This document shows positions 1 through 10,199 of a DNA stretch of 64,000 bases, in pieces. How positions within the stretch are numbered: position 1 is the stretch's first letter; each line of letters opens with the position of its first letter. The translations under genes and the position numbers were made by a program. This stretch comes from Pseudomonas anguilliseptica (GTDB taxonomy: Bacteria; Pseudomonadota; Gammaproteobacteria; Pseudomonadales; Pseudomonadaceae), in assembly GCF_900105355.1 (NCBI RefSeq), contig NZ_FNSC01000001.1, forward strand, positions 434,001-498,000, in the 5' to 3' direction. The notes below the pieces were generated by a model that made no database searches, was not told where the DNA came from, and worked only from the letters and a program-made list of their open reading frames with translations.

Positions 1-187
1 ATAGCATTGCCGTCGCTCCTGCATCGCACTCGCAACCGATTTTTTCGTGCACTGCGGCAAACCTGGATTTGCCGCCTATGGCTGATGCATGCTGACTCAC
101 GTATAAATCTGCGCACTATCACCTGCAATTCTGTCTGCAGTTATGCCGGGTGATTCGCCCCAGAAACCGTAGAAAGGAATCCGACCC

Positions 188-1144
188 ATGGCCGGCGCTA
201 GCCTGTTAACCCTGCTCGATGATATTGCCGCCGTTCTCGACGATGTGGCGGTAATGACCAAAGTCGCCGCCAAGAAAACTGCCGGAGTACTCGGCGACGA
301 CCTGGCGCTGAATGCCCAGCAGGTCAGCGGCGTACGCGCCGAACGTGAGCTGCCGGTGGTGTGGGCGGTGGCCAAGGGCTCGTTCAAGAACAAACTGATT
401 CTGGTGCCTGCCGCCCTGCTGATCAGCGCCTTCGCGCCCTGGGCGGTGACGCCGCTGCTGATGTTCGGCGGCGCCTTCCTCTGCTACGAAGGCTTCGAGA
501 AGCTCGCGCACAAGTTCCTCCACAGCAAAGCCGAGGACCAGGCGCAGCATGCAGAACTGCTGCACGCCGTGGCCGACCCTGAAGTGGACATGCTGGCGTT
601 CGAGAAGGACAAGATCAAAGGCGCGATTCGCACCGACTTTATTCTCTCGGCAGAAATCATTGCCATCACCCTCGGCTCCGTGGCCCTGGCCAGTTTCGGC
701 AAGCAGGTCGCGGTGCTGTCCGCCATCGCCCTAGTGATGACGGTTGGGGTTTATGGCCTGGTGGCGGGTATCGTCAAGCTGGACGACGCCGGCCTCTACC
801 TCAATCAGCGCACTGGCGAAGGCCTGGGCGGCCGCCTGCAACGCAGCATCGGCCGCGGCATTCTGTTTACCGCGCCATACATGATGAAAACCCTGTCGAT
901 TCTCGGCACCGCGGCGATGTTTATGGTCGGCGGCGGCATCCTTGTTCATGGTGTGGACTCAGCCCAACAATGGGTAAATGCACTAACTGAGAGTGTTGCA
1001 TCCAGCAGCGGCCTGTTCGCGGCCTTGCTGCCAACCCTGCTGAATGCCATCGCCGGGATTATCGCAGGGGCCATTGCCCTACTGCTGGTCAACCTGGCGA
1101 CCCGCATCTGGAAAGCGGTGAAACCGAGCAAGACGCAAGCCTGA
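188..1144 (+). CDS. DUF808 family inner-membrane protein
   Basis: A 318-residue protein of the DUF808 (YedI-like) family, whose function is unknown. The N-terminus ([19 protein letters not shown]) and the segment [10 protein letters not shown] are typical of the family. Hydrophobic segments near residues 65-100, 155-200, 235-255 and 275-305 suggest an integral inner-membrane protein. The ATG is preceded by an AAGGA-type ribosome site at about 175-179. The gene stands alone and converges on the mscS-type gene. The 187 bases upstream show no convincing promoter; a TATAAA at 102-107 lacks a properly spaced -35. Family assignment is from recognised sequence pattern; the role is not known. Confidence 0.85.
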   Translation: MAGASLLTLLDDIAAVLDDVAVMTKVAAKKTAGVLGDDLALNAQQVSGVRAERELPVVWAVAKGSFKNKLILVPAALLISAFAPWAVTPLLMFGGAFLCYEGFEKLAHKFLHSKAEDQAQHAELLHAVADPEVDMLAFEKDKIKGAIRTDFILSAEIIAITLGSVALASFGKQVAVLSAIALVMTVGVYGLVAGIVKLDDAGLYLNQRTGEGLGGRLQRSIGRGILFTAPYMMKTLSILGTAAMFMVGGGILVHGVDSAQQWVNALTESVASSSGLFAALLPTLLNAIAGIIAGAIALLLVNLATRIWKAVKPSKTQA

Positions 1145-1151
1145 TCCAGCC

Positions 1152-1173
1152 CCGGCCGCCCCCTGGCGGCCGG
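1152..1173. terminator. Hairpin between convergent genes
   Basis: A perfect 9-bp GC-only stem (1152-1160 with 1165-1173) and 4-base loop lie between the DUF808 stop and the stop of the convergent mscS-type gene. There is no clear T run on either side, so its role as a terminator is only suggested by position. Confidence 0.35.
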
Positions 1174-1182
1174 CCTCCTCTG

Positions 1183-2031
1183 TTACCCCGCCTGCTGCAT
1201 GATCACCGTCTGCGCCGGCATCGGCGCTGGGAAGCCGCCTTCGCCGAGGGCATCCTTGATCATCTTGTTACTATCGAAATACACCTGCCAGTAATGGTCG
1301 GGGTGGCAATACGGACGCACTGCCAGCACCGGGCCAACCAGATTGAACTCGATAATTTCCACATCCACCGCCGGCTCGCTCAGCACATTGGCGATACCCG
1401 CAATACGTTCCTTGAGCAGCGCCACAGCGGCTTTGTAATCTGCCGCACCGGACAGCTGCGCCTGCAGATCGACCCGGCGAAACGCGTTGTGGCTGAAGTT
1501 CTGGATATTGTCGGAGAAGATCTTGTTGTTACCCACCAGGGTCATCACGTTGTCCGGGGTATTGATCGCGGTGACGAACAGGCCGATCTCGGTGACGGTG
1601 CCGGTAACCCCACCGGCGCTGATAAAGTCACCCACCTTGAACGGCCGCAGCACGATGATAAAACCGCCCGCCGCCAGGTTGGCCAGCAGCCCCGACCAGG
1701 CCATGCCGATGGCCAGACCGACCGCCGCAATTAGCGCCGCCAGGCTGGTGGTCTGCACGCCAAAGTAACCAAGAATACCGATAACCAGAATGATATTAAG
1801 GGTCACCGAGATAAAGTTGCCGACATAGCGCAGCACGATCGGGTCGACCCGCTGCTGGCCCAGGGCCTTCTGCACCATGCCAACGGCAAAGCCGATCAGC
1901 CAGCGGCCGATCACCCAAAAGGCAATTGCCGAGATGATCTTGATGGCAAACACCGCGCCGTACTGCGCGACCAGGTTGTAGAGATCGGCAACTTTCTCGG
2001 TGCCGAGATTGATCAGGTTGGTTTCTTCCAT
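1183..2031 (-). CDS. Small-conductance mechanosensitive channel, MscS family
   Basis: A 282-residue MscS-family channel, close in length to E. coli MscS (286). Such channels open under membrane tension and release solutes during hypo-osmotic shock. The pore helix TM3 is visible as the Gly/Ala-rich stretch AIGMAWSGLLANLAAGGF, followed by the conserved RPFKVGDF turn that begins the cytoplasmic beta domain. A GGGAG ribosome site lies 7 bases before the ATG. It is a single gene facing away from the transglutaminase operon. The family call is secure; the ion preference cannot be seen. Confidence 0.9.
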   Translation of the reverse strand: MEETNLINLGTEKVADLYNLVAQYGAVFAIKIISAIAFWVIGRWLIGFAVGMVQKALGQQRVDPIVLRYVGNFISVTLNIILVIGILGYFGVQTTSLAALIAAVGLAIGMAWSGLLANLAAGGFIIVLRPFKVGDFISAGGVTGTVTEIGLFVTAINTPDNVMTLVGNNKIFSDNIQNFSHNAFRRVDLQAQLSGAADYKAAVALLKERIAGIANVLSEPAVDVEIIEFNLVGPVLAVRPYCHPDHYWQVYFDSNKMIKDALGEGGFPAPMPAQTVIMQQAG

Positions 2032-2109
2032 AGTGCAACTCCCAATGAATGTTCATCGGAAACGCTAGCACGCACTTGGGCAACCGTCGAAGTGCCTAGC
2101 ACCGCACTT

Positions 2110-3015
2110 TCAAGCCAGCGCACTGGATAACGGCAGCACCGTGACCTGCACCTCGGGATCGTGGCTGCCGCCGCCGAGAATCACCCCGCGCAGCGGCGAG
2201 ACATCGGCAAAGTCGCGGCCCCAGGCCAGGGTGATATGTTCCAGCGCCGGGCGGATATTGTTGGTCGGGTCGAAATCCACCCAGCCCTGCTCTGGGCAAA
2301 ATACCGAGACCCAGGCGTGCGAGGCATCGGCACCGATCAGTCGGGGCTGGCCGGGCGGCGGCTGAGTCAGCAGGTAACCACTGACATAGCGCGCCGCCAG
2401 CCCGCGTGAACGCAAACACGCAAGCATCAGGTGGGCAAAGTCTTGGCACACACCGCGGCGTTCCTCCAACACCTGTAACAGCGGCGTGGCCACTTGAGTG
2501 GCGGCGGCATCGAAGCTGAATTCGCTGAAAATCTTCTGCATCAGCCCGTCGACCGCTGCCAACAGCGGTCGACCTGGGGTAAAGCAATCCGCCGCATAAT
2601 CGCTGAACACCTGCTTGAGGTGCACATAGGGCGACTCGAAACGAAAACGCGTCGCCTCCAGCACCCCAGGCAGCAGCGCCTGACCGCTGTAGCGCAGCGC
2701 GGTGCAGGCGTCTTCCCAGGGCGGTGACGCCTGCAGATCCAACGCTGGGCGCGCCAGCACTTCGACCTGCAGGCGCGCGCTGACTTTGAGTTCGTCATGC
2801 GGGCGCTCGAACACCAGGCGGGTCAGCGGGTTGCCGAACACATCCAGAGTATCCTGACGCTGGCACGGCTGTGGGCTGACCAACAGCTGCTGCTCATGGC
2901 TACGCTGCCAGGGGCAGGCGCGCGGCCACAGGTGCGCCAGCTGCTGGGCCAGCGATACCGGGGCGGCATAGCGGTAATGGGTGTCGTGCAGAATCTGGTA
3001 GAAGGCGCTGCTCAT
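2110..3015 (-). CDS. Transglutaminase-like protein (small, C-terminal member of amidoligase operon)
   Basis: A 301-residue transglutaminase-like cysteine protein. The N-terminal ~85 residues match the beta-rich bacterial transglutaminase N domain. The core carries an intact catalytic triad: Cys190 in GVCQDF, His233 in DASHAW and Asp249 in DFDPTN. It overlaps the ATP-grasp/alpha-E gene by 4 bases (start within its end), so the two are translationally coupled. Genes of this type occur with circularly permuted ATP-grasp and alpha-E proteins in predicted peptide or amide ligase systems whose substrate is unknown. No signal peptide is visible, so action in the cytoplasm is inferred. Confidence 0.88.
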   Translation of the reverse strand: MSSAFYQILHDTHYRYAAPVSLAQQLAHLWPRACPWQRSHEQQLLVSPQPCQRQDTLDVFGNPLTRLVFERPHDELKVSARLQVEVLARPALDLQASPPWEDACTALRYSGQALLPGVLEATRFRFESPYVHLKQVFSDYAADCFTPGRPLLAAVDGLMQKIFSEFSFDAAATQVATPLLQVLEERRGVCQDFAHLMLACLRSRGLAARYVSGYLLTQPPPGQPRLIGADASHAWVSVFCPEQGWVDFDPTNNIRPALEHITLAWGRDFADVSPLRGVILGGGSHDPEVQVTVLPLSSALA

Positions 3016-5336
3016 GAGGACTGCGTCCGCTGGCTGGCATCGACATGGGCAAAGAAGCGCAGCCCCAGACGGTCGGAAATTTCGGCACTGGCCTGGCTGA
3101 TGCTGTTGAGCAATACCGCCAGCCCGTCGAGCACCTCCTGCACGCTGCCGACACCAAACAACGGGTTCTCCAGGCTGGCCAGGCTAAAGCGCGCCAGCTG
3201 CCCGTCCAGGTGTTTCAGCCGGCGCTCGCTGGGTAACTCGAAACGCTCGCCCAGACGCGCCAGGGAACGCAGCAGGGTGCGCACCTGGAACAACACGGCA
3301 TGCGGGTTCTGCTCATCCAGCAGCAACAGGTCGAGCACCGGAATCAGTTGCGCCGAGGCCAGATAACGGGTGCGGTAGGTGATGCTGCTGTTGCCCAGTT
3401 CCAGTAGCCACTCCAGTGCCGACTGATCCTGCGCGGCGCTGCTGGTGAGAAAGTTAGCCAGGCTGTCACAGAGAAACTGCAGACGTTCGATGCAGCGGCC
3501 GATCATCAGAAAACGCCAGCCGTCATCGCGGGTCATGTCGTCCAGGGCAAAGCCTGAGAGCGCCGCCAGCGACAGTAGCAGACGGTCGAGAAAATCCAGC
3601 AACTCGCCGAAGTCGGCCTGCTCGCAGCTCAACCCCTGGGCCTCGCGCTGCAATTCGAGCAGGGCCTGCCAGTTGGCCTGGGACAGCTTGCCGCGCACGC
3701 TGCCGGCTACCCACTGCAGGCGCTGCAGATTACCGCGCAGGCTGCCCGGCCAGTCCTCACCCAGCAGCGCTTCAAGCAGACGCTGCTGCAGTTCGTCGCT
3801 TTCAGCATCCGGTAGCAGGCCCAGGCTCTCGGCCAGACTCAGGGCGGTTTGCAGCGCCTGCGGGTCATCGTCGTCATCCACATAGCGCGCCAGCATGATG
3901 CGTAGCAGCCGCGCACCGTCTTCACAGCGTTCGCTGTAGCGGCCAAACCAGTAGAGGTTTTCCACCACCCGCGAAGGCAGATAAGGGTCACTGCGCACCA
4001 GATCGGCCACGCCCAGCGGGCGCAACCATTGCCAGGGTTCGCCGCCGGCATGCCGCTCACCGAGCACCCAGGTGTCCTTGCTGGCACCGCCGCGCTGCAT
4101 CGACACCACCTCGGCGTCGGCGTCGGCTTCGGCGGCGACCCGAGTCAGGCCACCGGGCATCACCCGATAGCCCTCGGCGCTGGCCACGGCAAATACCCGC
4201 ATACCAATCGCACGCGGCGCCAGCTGGCCGTCTTCCGGCTGCCAGACCGGCGCCTGTGACAGTTGCGCCAGCGCCTGGGCGACATAGGCATAAGGCCGCG
4301 CCTTGAGCCGTTCAGCCAGCTCGGCGCGCTGCGCCTCATCCAGATCACGGCCAAACACCGGGGCAAAGCTCTGCGAGGGAAAGCTGGCGCGCACCAGCAA
4401 CTCGTCAAGCTGCTCCAGGGCTTTGTCCAGCACCGGCGGCTCGCCGCACCACCAGCTGGCGATAGAGGGCAGCAGCAGGTCTTCGCCCAATAATTTTTCC
4501 GCGATGGCCGGGAGAAAGCCCGGCAAGCCAGGGGACTCCAGCACGCCGCTACCCAGGGCATTGGCCACCAGCACATGGCCCTGGCGCACCGCTTCGAGCA
4601 GGCCGGGCACGCCGAGGGCCGAATCGGTGCGCAATTCCAGCGGATCGCAAAAGTCATCATCCAGGCGGCGCAGTACCGCATGCACGCGCCGCAGCCCAGC
4701 CAGGGTCTTCAGGTAGACCTTGGCGTCGCGCACGGTCAGGTCACTGCCTTCCACCAGCGGATAGCCGAGCTGACGTGCCAGGTACAGGTGCTCGAAATAA
4801 CTCTCGTTAAAACGTCCCGGGGTGAGCAACACCACCAGCGGCGTCTCACCGCCGGCAACAGGCGCCTGCCGCGCCAGGGTGTCCTGCAGGGTGCGGAAGA
4901 AGCCGGCCAGGTATTGCACGCGCAGGTCGCGGTACAGCTCGGGAAAGGCGCGCGAGACAATCTGCCGGTTTTCCAGGGCATAACCCGCACCGGACGGGGC
5001 CTGGGTGCGGTCGGCGGTGACCCACCAGCGACCATCCGGGGCGCGGGCCAGGTCCACGGCATACAGGTGCAGGAAGGTGCCGCCGGCCGGCTGCACACCC
5101 TCGCAGGGCCACAGGAAGTTGTTGTGGCCAAACACCAGCTCGGCAGGCAACAAGCCATCGGCCAGCAGTTGCTGCGGGCCATAGAGGTCGGCCAGCACGC
5201 CGTTCAGCAAAGTGGCACGCTGCGCCACGCCGGCGGCGATCTGCTGCCATTCTTCGGCCGGAATCAGATTGGGCAGCAGGTCCAGCTCCCACGGACGGTC
5301 GGCGCCATCGGGGTCGGCGTAGACGTTGTAGGTCAC
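3012..5336 (-). CDS. Circularly permuted ATP-grasp / alpha-E fusion protein (5'-truncated reading frame)
   Basis: A 774-residue open frame with a circularly permuted ATP-grasp domain (roughly the first 470 residues, starting TYNVYADPDGADRPWELD) fused to an alpha-E helical domain (roughly 480-760, beginning LPSRVVENLYWFGRYSER). Homologues are predicted ATP-dependent amide or peptide ligases acting with transglutaminase partners; the product is unknown. The frame as drawn opens at a GTG codon, but the real family N-terminus lies further upstream and is separated by an in-frame TAG at 5385-5387. The gene may therefore be inactive, or translated from the internal GTG without its first ~59 residues. 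It sits between the two transglutaminase genes of the operon. Confidence 0.8.
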   Translation of the reverse strand: MTYNVYADPDGADRPWELDLLPNLIPAEEWQQIAAGVAQRATLLNGVLADLYGPQQLLADGLLPAELVFGHNNFLWPCEGVQPAGGTFLHLYAVDLARAPDGRWWVTADRTQAPSGAGYALENRQIVSRAFPELYRDLRVQYLAGFFRTLQDTLARQAPVAGGETPLVVLLTPGRFNESYFEHLYLARQLGYPLVEGSDLTVRDAKVYLKTLAGLRRVHAVLRRLDDDFCDPLELRTDSALGVPGLLEAVRQGHVLVANALGSGVLESPGLPGFLPAIAEKLLGEDLLLPSIASWWCGEPPVLDKALEQLDELLVRASFPSQSFAPVFGRDLDEAQRAELAERLKARPYAYVAQALAQLSQAPVWQPEDGQLAPRAIGMRVFAVASAEGYRVMPGGLTRVAAEADADAEVVSMQRGGASKDTWVLGERHAGGEPWQWLRPLGVADLVRSDPYLPSRVVENLYWFGRYSERCEDGARLLRIMLARYVDDDDDPQALQTALSLAESLGLLPDAESDELQQRLLEALLGEDWPGSLRGNLQRLQWVAGSVRGKLSQANWQALLELQREAQGLSCEQADFGELLDFLDRLLLSLAALSGFALDDMTRDDGWRFLMIGRCIERLQFLCDSLANFLTSSAAQDQSALEWLLELGNSSITYRTRYLASAQLIPVLDLLLLDEQNPHAVLFQVRTLLRSLARLGERFELPSERRLKHLDGQLARFSLASLENPLFGVGSVQEVLDGLAVLLNSISQASAEISDRLGLRFFAHVDASQRTQSS

Positions 5337-5513
5337 CCCATTTTCCTGAATCTGCCGGGCCAGCAGGGCCTGACGCTGCGCCAGCTACGCCGGGCTGCTG
5401 CGCTGCAGACGCTCCAGCAACAGGCGCCAGTGCGGACGCACCTGACCGTCTGCATCGAACAGTTCGTGGTAAGCCCCTGGCGTCAGGGGGTAATCGGCAA
5501 GCAGGTCGGGCAT
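5337..5513 (-). pseudogene. N-terminal part of the ATP-grasp/alpha-E gene, cut off by an in-frame TAG
   Basis: In the same frame as the ATP-grasp gene, an ATG at 5511-5513 opens 42 codons (MPDLLADYPLTPGAYHELFD and on) before a TAG at codon 43 (5385-5387). The frame then continues LAQRQALLARQIQENG directly into the 774-residue ORF. Restoring one residue at codon 43 (CAG, Gln, is one base away) gives a protein of 833 residues, the normal size of this fusion family. So the full gene is 3012-5513 with a nonsense mutation or a sequencing error. Confidence 0.75.
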
Positions 5514-5573
5514 GGCAGGCTCGATAAGACGATCAAGGGCGGCGCGCCCCTCGCCCCATTATGGGAGAGGGGA

Positions 5574-8500
5574 TTAAACGAGGCGCAGATCCAGAGTCAT
5601 GGGCAATTCATTATTGTTGATGGGTGCCAGGGTCGGGCGTTTGCCTGGGCTGTGGCCCAGCCGAAAGAAGCGTGCTAGACGTCGGCTTTCGGCTTCAAAG
5701 GCGTTTACCGGCAGGCTGTCGTAGTTACGCCCGCCGGGATGGGCGACATGGTACTGGCAACCGCCGAGGGAGCGGCTCATCCAGCTATCCACCAGATCGA
5801 ATACCAGCGGCGCATGTACTTCGATGGTCGGGTGCAGGCAGTTGGCCGGCTGCCAGGCACGGAAACGCACGCCGCCGACAAACTCGCCGACCTTGCCAGT
5901 GGGCCGCAGCGGCACCGGTACGCCGTTGCAGGTCAGCACATAGCGGTCACTCTGCAGGCCGCTGAGCTTGACCTGCATGCGCTCCAGCGAGGAATCGACA
6001 TAACGCACCGTACCGCCGCCACCGCCCTCCTCACCCAGCACATGCCAGGGCTCCAGGGCCTGACGCAACTCCAGTTCGATGCCCTTGACGTTGAAGTCGC
6101 CGGATTTGGGGAAGCGAAACTCGAAGTGCGGAGCAAACCATTCGCTGTGCAGGCGATAGCCACAGCCGTCCAGCTCCTGCAGCACGTCGGCAAAATCCTG
6201 CTCGATAAAGTGCGGCAGCAGGTAACGGTCATGCAGCTCAGTGCCCCAGCGCACCAGGCGTGCCGGCTGGTAGTGCTCGCGCCAGAAGCGTGCAATCAGC
6301 GCGCGAATCAACAGCTGCTGGGCCAGGCTCATCTGCGCATGGGGCGGCATTTCGAAGGCGCGCAGCTCCAGCAGGCCGAGGCGCCCGGAGGCGGAATCCG
6401 GCGAATACAACTTGTCGATGCAGAACTCGGCGCGATGGGTGTTACCGGTCACGTCCACCAGCAGGTTGCGCAGCAGGCGGTCGACCAGCCAGGGCTGGCA
6501 GTCGCGGCCAGCCTCGGGCATCTGCGCGAAGGCGATTTCCAGCTCGTACAACGCATCGTTACGCGCTTCATCGATACGCGGCGCCTGGGAGGTCGGGCCG
6601 ATAAACAGGCCGCTGAACAGGTAGGACAGCGACGGGTGGTTGTGCCAGTAGCTGATCAGGCTGCGCAGCAGATCCGGCCTGCGCAGAAACGGTGAGTCCG
6701 CTGGCGTCGCGCCGCCGAGAACAAAGTGATTGCCGCCACCGGTGCCGGTGTGACGGCCATCGATCATAAATTTCTCGCTACTCAGGCGGCACTCGCGGGC
6801 CTGTTCGTAGAGAAACTCGGTGCGCTCGACCAGCTCACCCCAGCTGGCGGCCGGGTGGATATTCACCTCGATCACGCCGGGGTCCGGAGTCACGCGGAAG
6901 AACTGCAGGCGCGGGTCCAGCGGCGGCTCATAACCTTCCAGCAACACCGGGCATTTCAGCTCGGCGGCGGTGGCCTCGATGGCCGCCACCAGTTCCAGGT
7001 AATCCTCCAGACGCACCAGCAGCGGCATAAACAGATACAGCTTGCCGTCACGCGGCTCGGCGCACAGCGCGGTGCGCACCACACCGGCGGCGGACTGACC
7101 CAGCAGCGGGCGTTTGTTCGTGCTGGTCTGGCTGCCCGACCAGACACCGCGCGACTGCGGTTTGATCTGCGCCGCTGCCGGCAACGGGGCGAATTGCTGG
7201 CTCGGGTCTTCGGGAGTGATGTAGGGATAATCGGCCTCACTGACCCAGGGTTGCGAATCAAGCGGCAGGCGGTAGCCCAGCGCCGAATCGCCCGGTATCA
7301 GCCGGCAATGCTCATCACGCAAAAACCAGCTGCCACTCTGCCAGCCCAGCTGCTTGGCCTGCCGGGCCAGCGGCAGGATATGCCCGACGACCTTATCCAG
7401 CCCCTGTTCGAACACCTTGCGCAGCCGTTCGCGCTCCAGCGGATCAGCCAGACGCGGGTCTTCGGCGCTGACGTTGATCGGCAGCCTGCGCTCGCGCCAC
7501 AGGTAGTAGAAGCGGTCTTCATAGGCCGGCACGCAGTATTTAGCGTCCACGCCCAGGCGCTCGGCCAGTAGGGCAAGAAAGTCGGCGGCCTTGGCCGCAT
7601 CGACGCCGTAGTCTTTTTGTTCATCGGCATACAGCGCCGGGTTGTGCCAGATCGGCTCGCCGTCACGCCGCCAGTAGGCATTCAACGACCAGCGCGGCAG
7701 CTGTTCGCCGGGGTACCACTTGCCCTGACCGAAATGCACCAGCGCACTCGGCGCGTAATGCTCGCGCAGCCGATGAAACAGATCGCTGGCCAGGCGGCGC
7801 TTGTTCGGCCCCAGGGCGGCGGTGTTCCACTCCGGATCATCCGGGTAATCGAGGGCGACAAAGGTCGGCTCGCCGCCCATGGTCAGGCGCACGTCCTGCT
7901 CCTGCAGGTCCTCATCGATCTTTTGCCCGAGGTCGACAATCGCCTGCCACTGCGCCTCGCTGTAAGGCTTGCTCACCCGCGGCGCTTCCCAGATACGCTC
8001 GACCCACATCTCGTGGCTGAACTCGCATTCGCACTCATCAACGCCGCCGCTGATTGGCGCCGCCGAAGACGGCTCGGGGCTGCAGGCCAGCGGGATATGG
8101 CCTTCGCCGGCGAACAGCCCGGACGTCGGATCGAGGCCGATCCAGCCGGCGCCTGGCAAATAGACCTCGGTGCCGGAGGGGCCGTCGAGGGATTTCACAT
8201 CGGCTTTCAGCTGAATCAGGTAACCGGAAACAAAGCGCGCCGCCAGGCCCAGGTGGCGGAACAACTGCACCAGCAGCCAGGCTGAGTCCCGGCAGGAGCC
8301 GGAGCCTTTCTCCAGGCTTTCCTCCGGGGTTTGCACACCCGGCTCCAGACGAATCAGGTAACTGATATCGGTGGAAAGACGCTGATTGAGTGCCACCAGA
8401 AAATCCACGCTCGGCAGCGGCGTGCGCTCGATGCTGGCCAGGTATTTGGCGAACAATTTCCCGGCTGGCAGTTTGACCAGATAGGGCGCCAGCTCCAGCT

Positions 8501-8831
8501 GTTCGCCCTCGGTGTAGGCGAAGGGAGTTTTCTCGGCGTAGGGCTCAAGGAAGAAATCGAATGGATTGAATACCGCCATCTCGGCGACCAGGTCGACCTC
8601 GATCTTCAGCTCACGGGTCTTTTCCGGAAACACCAGACGCGCCAGGTAGTTGCCCTGGGGGTCCTGTTGCCAGTTGATAAAGTGCTCGCCCGGCTCGACC
8701 TTCAACGCGTAGGACAGCACCCGGGGGCGGCTGTGCGGTGCAGGGCGCAGGCGCACGACCTGCGGGCCAAGATTGACCGCGCGGTCGTAGCGATAGTGGC
8801 TGACATGGTGCAAGGCGATATGAATCGACAC
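5574..8831 (-). CDS. Large transglutaminase-like / DUF2126 protein, apparently missing its catalytic His segment
   Basis: A 1085-residue protein: bacterial transglutaminase N domain (about 1-85), transglutaminase core (about 150-260) and a long DUF2126 region (about 300-1080). The start is set at a GTG (8829-8831), because AGGAGG lies 6 bases upstream at 8838-8843 and the protein then begins [17 protein letters not shown]; an ATG 42 bases further up lacks such a site. Cys180 (GSCRDS) and Asp234 (GLDPTS) of the triad are present. Between them the expected DLHAW-type motif is absent: SGTE runs straight into VYLPGAGW. First gene of the operon with the ATP-grasp and small transglutaminase genes. 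Its biochemical role is unknown in the family. Confidence 0.82.
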   Translation of the reverse strand: MSIHIALHHVSHYRYDRAVNLGPQVVRLRPAPHSRPRVLSYALKVEPGEHFINWQQDPQGNYLARLVFPEKTRELKIEVDLVAEMAVFNPFDFFLEPYAEKTPFAYTEGEQLELAPYLVKLPAGKLFAKYLASIERTPLPSVDFLVALNQRLSTDISYLIRLEPGVQTPEESLEKGSGSCRDSAWLLVQLFRHLGLAARFVSGYLIQLKADVKSLDGPSGTEVYLPGAGWIGLDPTSGLFAGEGHIPLACSPEPSSAAPISGGVDECECEFSHEMWVERIWEAPRVSKPYSEAQWQAIVDLGQKIDEDLQEQDVRLTMGGEPTFVALDYPDDPEWNTAALGPNKRRLASDLFHRLREHYAPSALVHFGQGKWYPGEQLPRWSLNAYWRRDGEPIWHNPALYADEQKDYGVDAAKAADFLALLAERLGVDAKYCVPAYEDRFYYLWRERRLPINVSAEDPRLADPLERERLRKVFEQGLDKVVGHILPLARQAKQLGWQSGSWFLRDEHCRLIPGDSALGYRLPLDSQPWVSEADYPYITPEDPSQQFAPLPAAAQIKPQSRGVWSGSQTSTNKRPLLGQSAAGVVRTALCAEPRDGKLYLFMPLLVRLEDYLELVAAIEATAAELKCPVLLEGYEPPLDPRLQFFRVTPDPGVIEVNIHPAASWGELVERTEFLYEQARECRLSSEKFMIDGRHTGTGGGNHFVLGGATPADSPFLRRPDLLRSLISYWHNHPSLSYLFSGLFIGPTSQAPRIDEARNDALYELEIAFAQMPEAGRDCQPWLVDRLLRNLLVDVTGNTHRAEFCIDKLYSPDSASGRLGLLELRAFEMPPHAQMSLAQQLLIRALIARFWREHYQPARLVRWGTELHDRYLLPHFIEQDFADVLQELDGCGYRLHSEWFAPHFEFRFPKSGDFNVKGIELELRQALEPWHVLGEEGGGGGTVRYVDSSLERMQVKLSGLQSDRYVLTCNGVPVPLRPTGKVGEFVGGVRFRAWQPANCLHPTIEVHAPLVFDLVDSWMSRSLGGCQYHVAHPGGRNYDSLPVNAFEAESRRLARFFRLGHSPGKRPTLAPINNNELPMTLDLRLV

Positions 8832-9022
8832 AGCGGGCCTCCTGCGAGCCTGGGCGATAACCCAGCAGCGCAAGACTTATGCCAGTGACCCACGCCAGCG
8901 CTTGCGCGGCCTGGCGTACTCACCCGCCACTGACGCGCACCACAACAGGGCCAGGCATGCCCCAGGCCTGCTGCGGCGCACGAAAACAGGTCGCACACTG
9001 ACCTCAGGGCACCACCAGAGCC

Positions 9023-9073
9023 GTGGGAGGGGCTTTAGCCGCGAAAACTGCTCGCCGCTGAAGCGCCTCCCAC
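9023..9073. repeat. REP-like palindromic extragenic element
   Basis: An imperfect inverted repeat, GTGGGAGGGGCTTTAGCC... facing ...GCGCCTCCCAC, about 51 bases. It matches the general pattern of Pseudomonas REP sequences (GTGGGAG...GGCTT...GCCGCGA). It lies in the 213-base gap between the DUF2126 gene and the cytochrome gene, which holds no gene that I can support. Confidence 0.65.
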
Positions 9074-9086
9074 ACCTAATAGCCCC

Positions 9087-10199
9087 TCAGCAATCCCCTT
9101 GCAGGCTGGCAATCCAGCGTTGCAGTACGTCCACACCTTCGCTATGCACAGTGGAGCGGCCCAGCTCCGGCATCATGATGCTCGGGTCGACACTTTCCAC
9201 ACGGAACAGCAGCACCGATTTATCCGGCTGGCCGGGGTGAATATCCACCAGGCGATCACCCGAGCCCTTGCCCGCCGCCACCGGCTGCTTGCACAGGCCA
9301 TAGCTGATGCCAATTGCGGTGGCTGGATCAAGCAACAGCCCCGAAGTACGCCCTGGCCCTTTGGGGTTGTGGCAATGGCTGCAGTTGGCGTCCAGGTAAC
9401 TGCGCGCCTGCTTTTCCAGGCTCTCGCCACTGCGCGGCGTCGGCCATAGGGCGTTTTGCGGCACGCCCTGCAACTCGGCCGGCACCGCCTGCAAACGGCC
9501 CTGCTGCTGCCAGTACTGCAACTGATTGTGCGTGCCGTCTGCGTAGGCAAAATCCTTGTTCAGATGGCGCGCCTTCGGCCCCAGCGGATTGACGCCCTGC
9601 CCTGCGGTTTCCTCATGACAGCCTGCACACTGGTTGGCGTCCGGTACCTGATAGGCCACCGCCTGAGTCTTGCCCTCCGCATTCAGCAGGCTCAACTCAC
9701 GGCTGTCGCCAGCCCACTCCAGATGCGCCTCCTGCTGCTGTTCATCCCACACGTAGGGCAACGCCACCCAGCCGTCCTGCTGTTTGAGCAGGATACGTGT
9801 CTCGATCAACTGCACCCGCGCCAGCTCAAGGCCGCGCTGCGGGTCACGGTCATCCTGCTCGTTCAGCAGCAGACGGCCCTGGGCATCCTTGGGGTAGTAG
9901 AAGGTTTTGCTCAGCACCGTGCCGACCGGGTAATCGAAGTGCGCCTCGGCGTAGGTCGCCGCTGTCCCGGTCGGCATCCAGACGGTGCGCAGTTTGTGTG
10001 CATAGTCGGTGAACAACGGGGTATTCAGGTCGTAGGGCAAGGCCTCGGCAACGGGCGCGATAAAACCATCGGCGCGCTGCAGCATGCCCCACTCGCTGAG
10101 TGTTTCCGGGTAGTTGTCACCTTGCGGCAGGTACAGCGGCGCCGGCTGCTGCTCACAGCCGGCCAGGAGCAACAGCACACCCAGCAGCAACCTGCGCAT
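9087..10199 (-). CDS. Dihaem c-type cytochrome lipoprotein (SO2930 family)
   Basis: A 370-residue protein starting MRRLLLGVLLLLAGC, a lipoprotein signal with lipobox LLAGC, so it is probably anchored to a membrane facing the periplasm. Two haem c sites are seen, CAGCH and CSHCH, in the second half. The ATG (10197-10199) overlaps the stop of the upstream beta-helix gene as TGATG, which fixes the start 21 codons inside the longest ORF. The family is known to be encoded next to a parallel beta-helix partner, as here, but the electron donor, acceptor and substrate are unknown. The pair looks like a two-gene operon. Confidence 0.85.
   Translation of the reverse strand: MRRLLLGVLLLLAGCEQQPAPLYLPQGDNYPETLSEWGMLQRADGFIAPVAEALPYDLNTPLFTDYAHKLRTVWMPTGTAATYAEAHFDYPVGTVLSKTFYYPKDAQGRLLLNEQDDRDPQRGLELARVQLIETRILLKQQDGWVALPYVWDEQQQEAHLEWAGDSRELSLLNAEGKTQAVAYQVPDANQCAGCHEETAGQGVNPLGPKARHLNKDFAYADGTHNQLQYWQQQGRLQAVPAELQGVPQNALWPTPRSGESLEKQARSYLDANCSHCHNPKGPGRTSGLLLDPATAIGISYGLCKQPVAAGKGSGDRLVDIHPGQPDKSVLLFRVESVDPSIMMPELGRSTVHSEGVDVLQRWIASLQGDC

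Noticed and set aside
102..107. TATAAA as a -10 box for the DUF808 gene
   Set aside because: The only nearby -35-like sequence (TTGCCG at 69-74) is 27 bases away, too far for a sigma-70 promoter.
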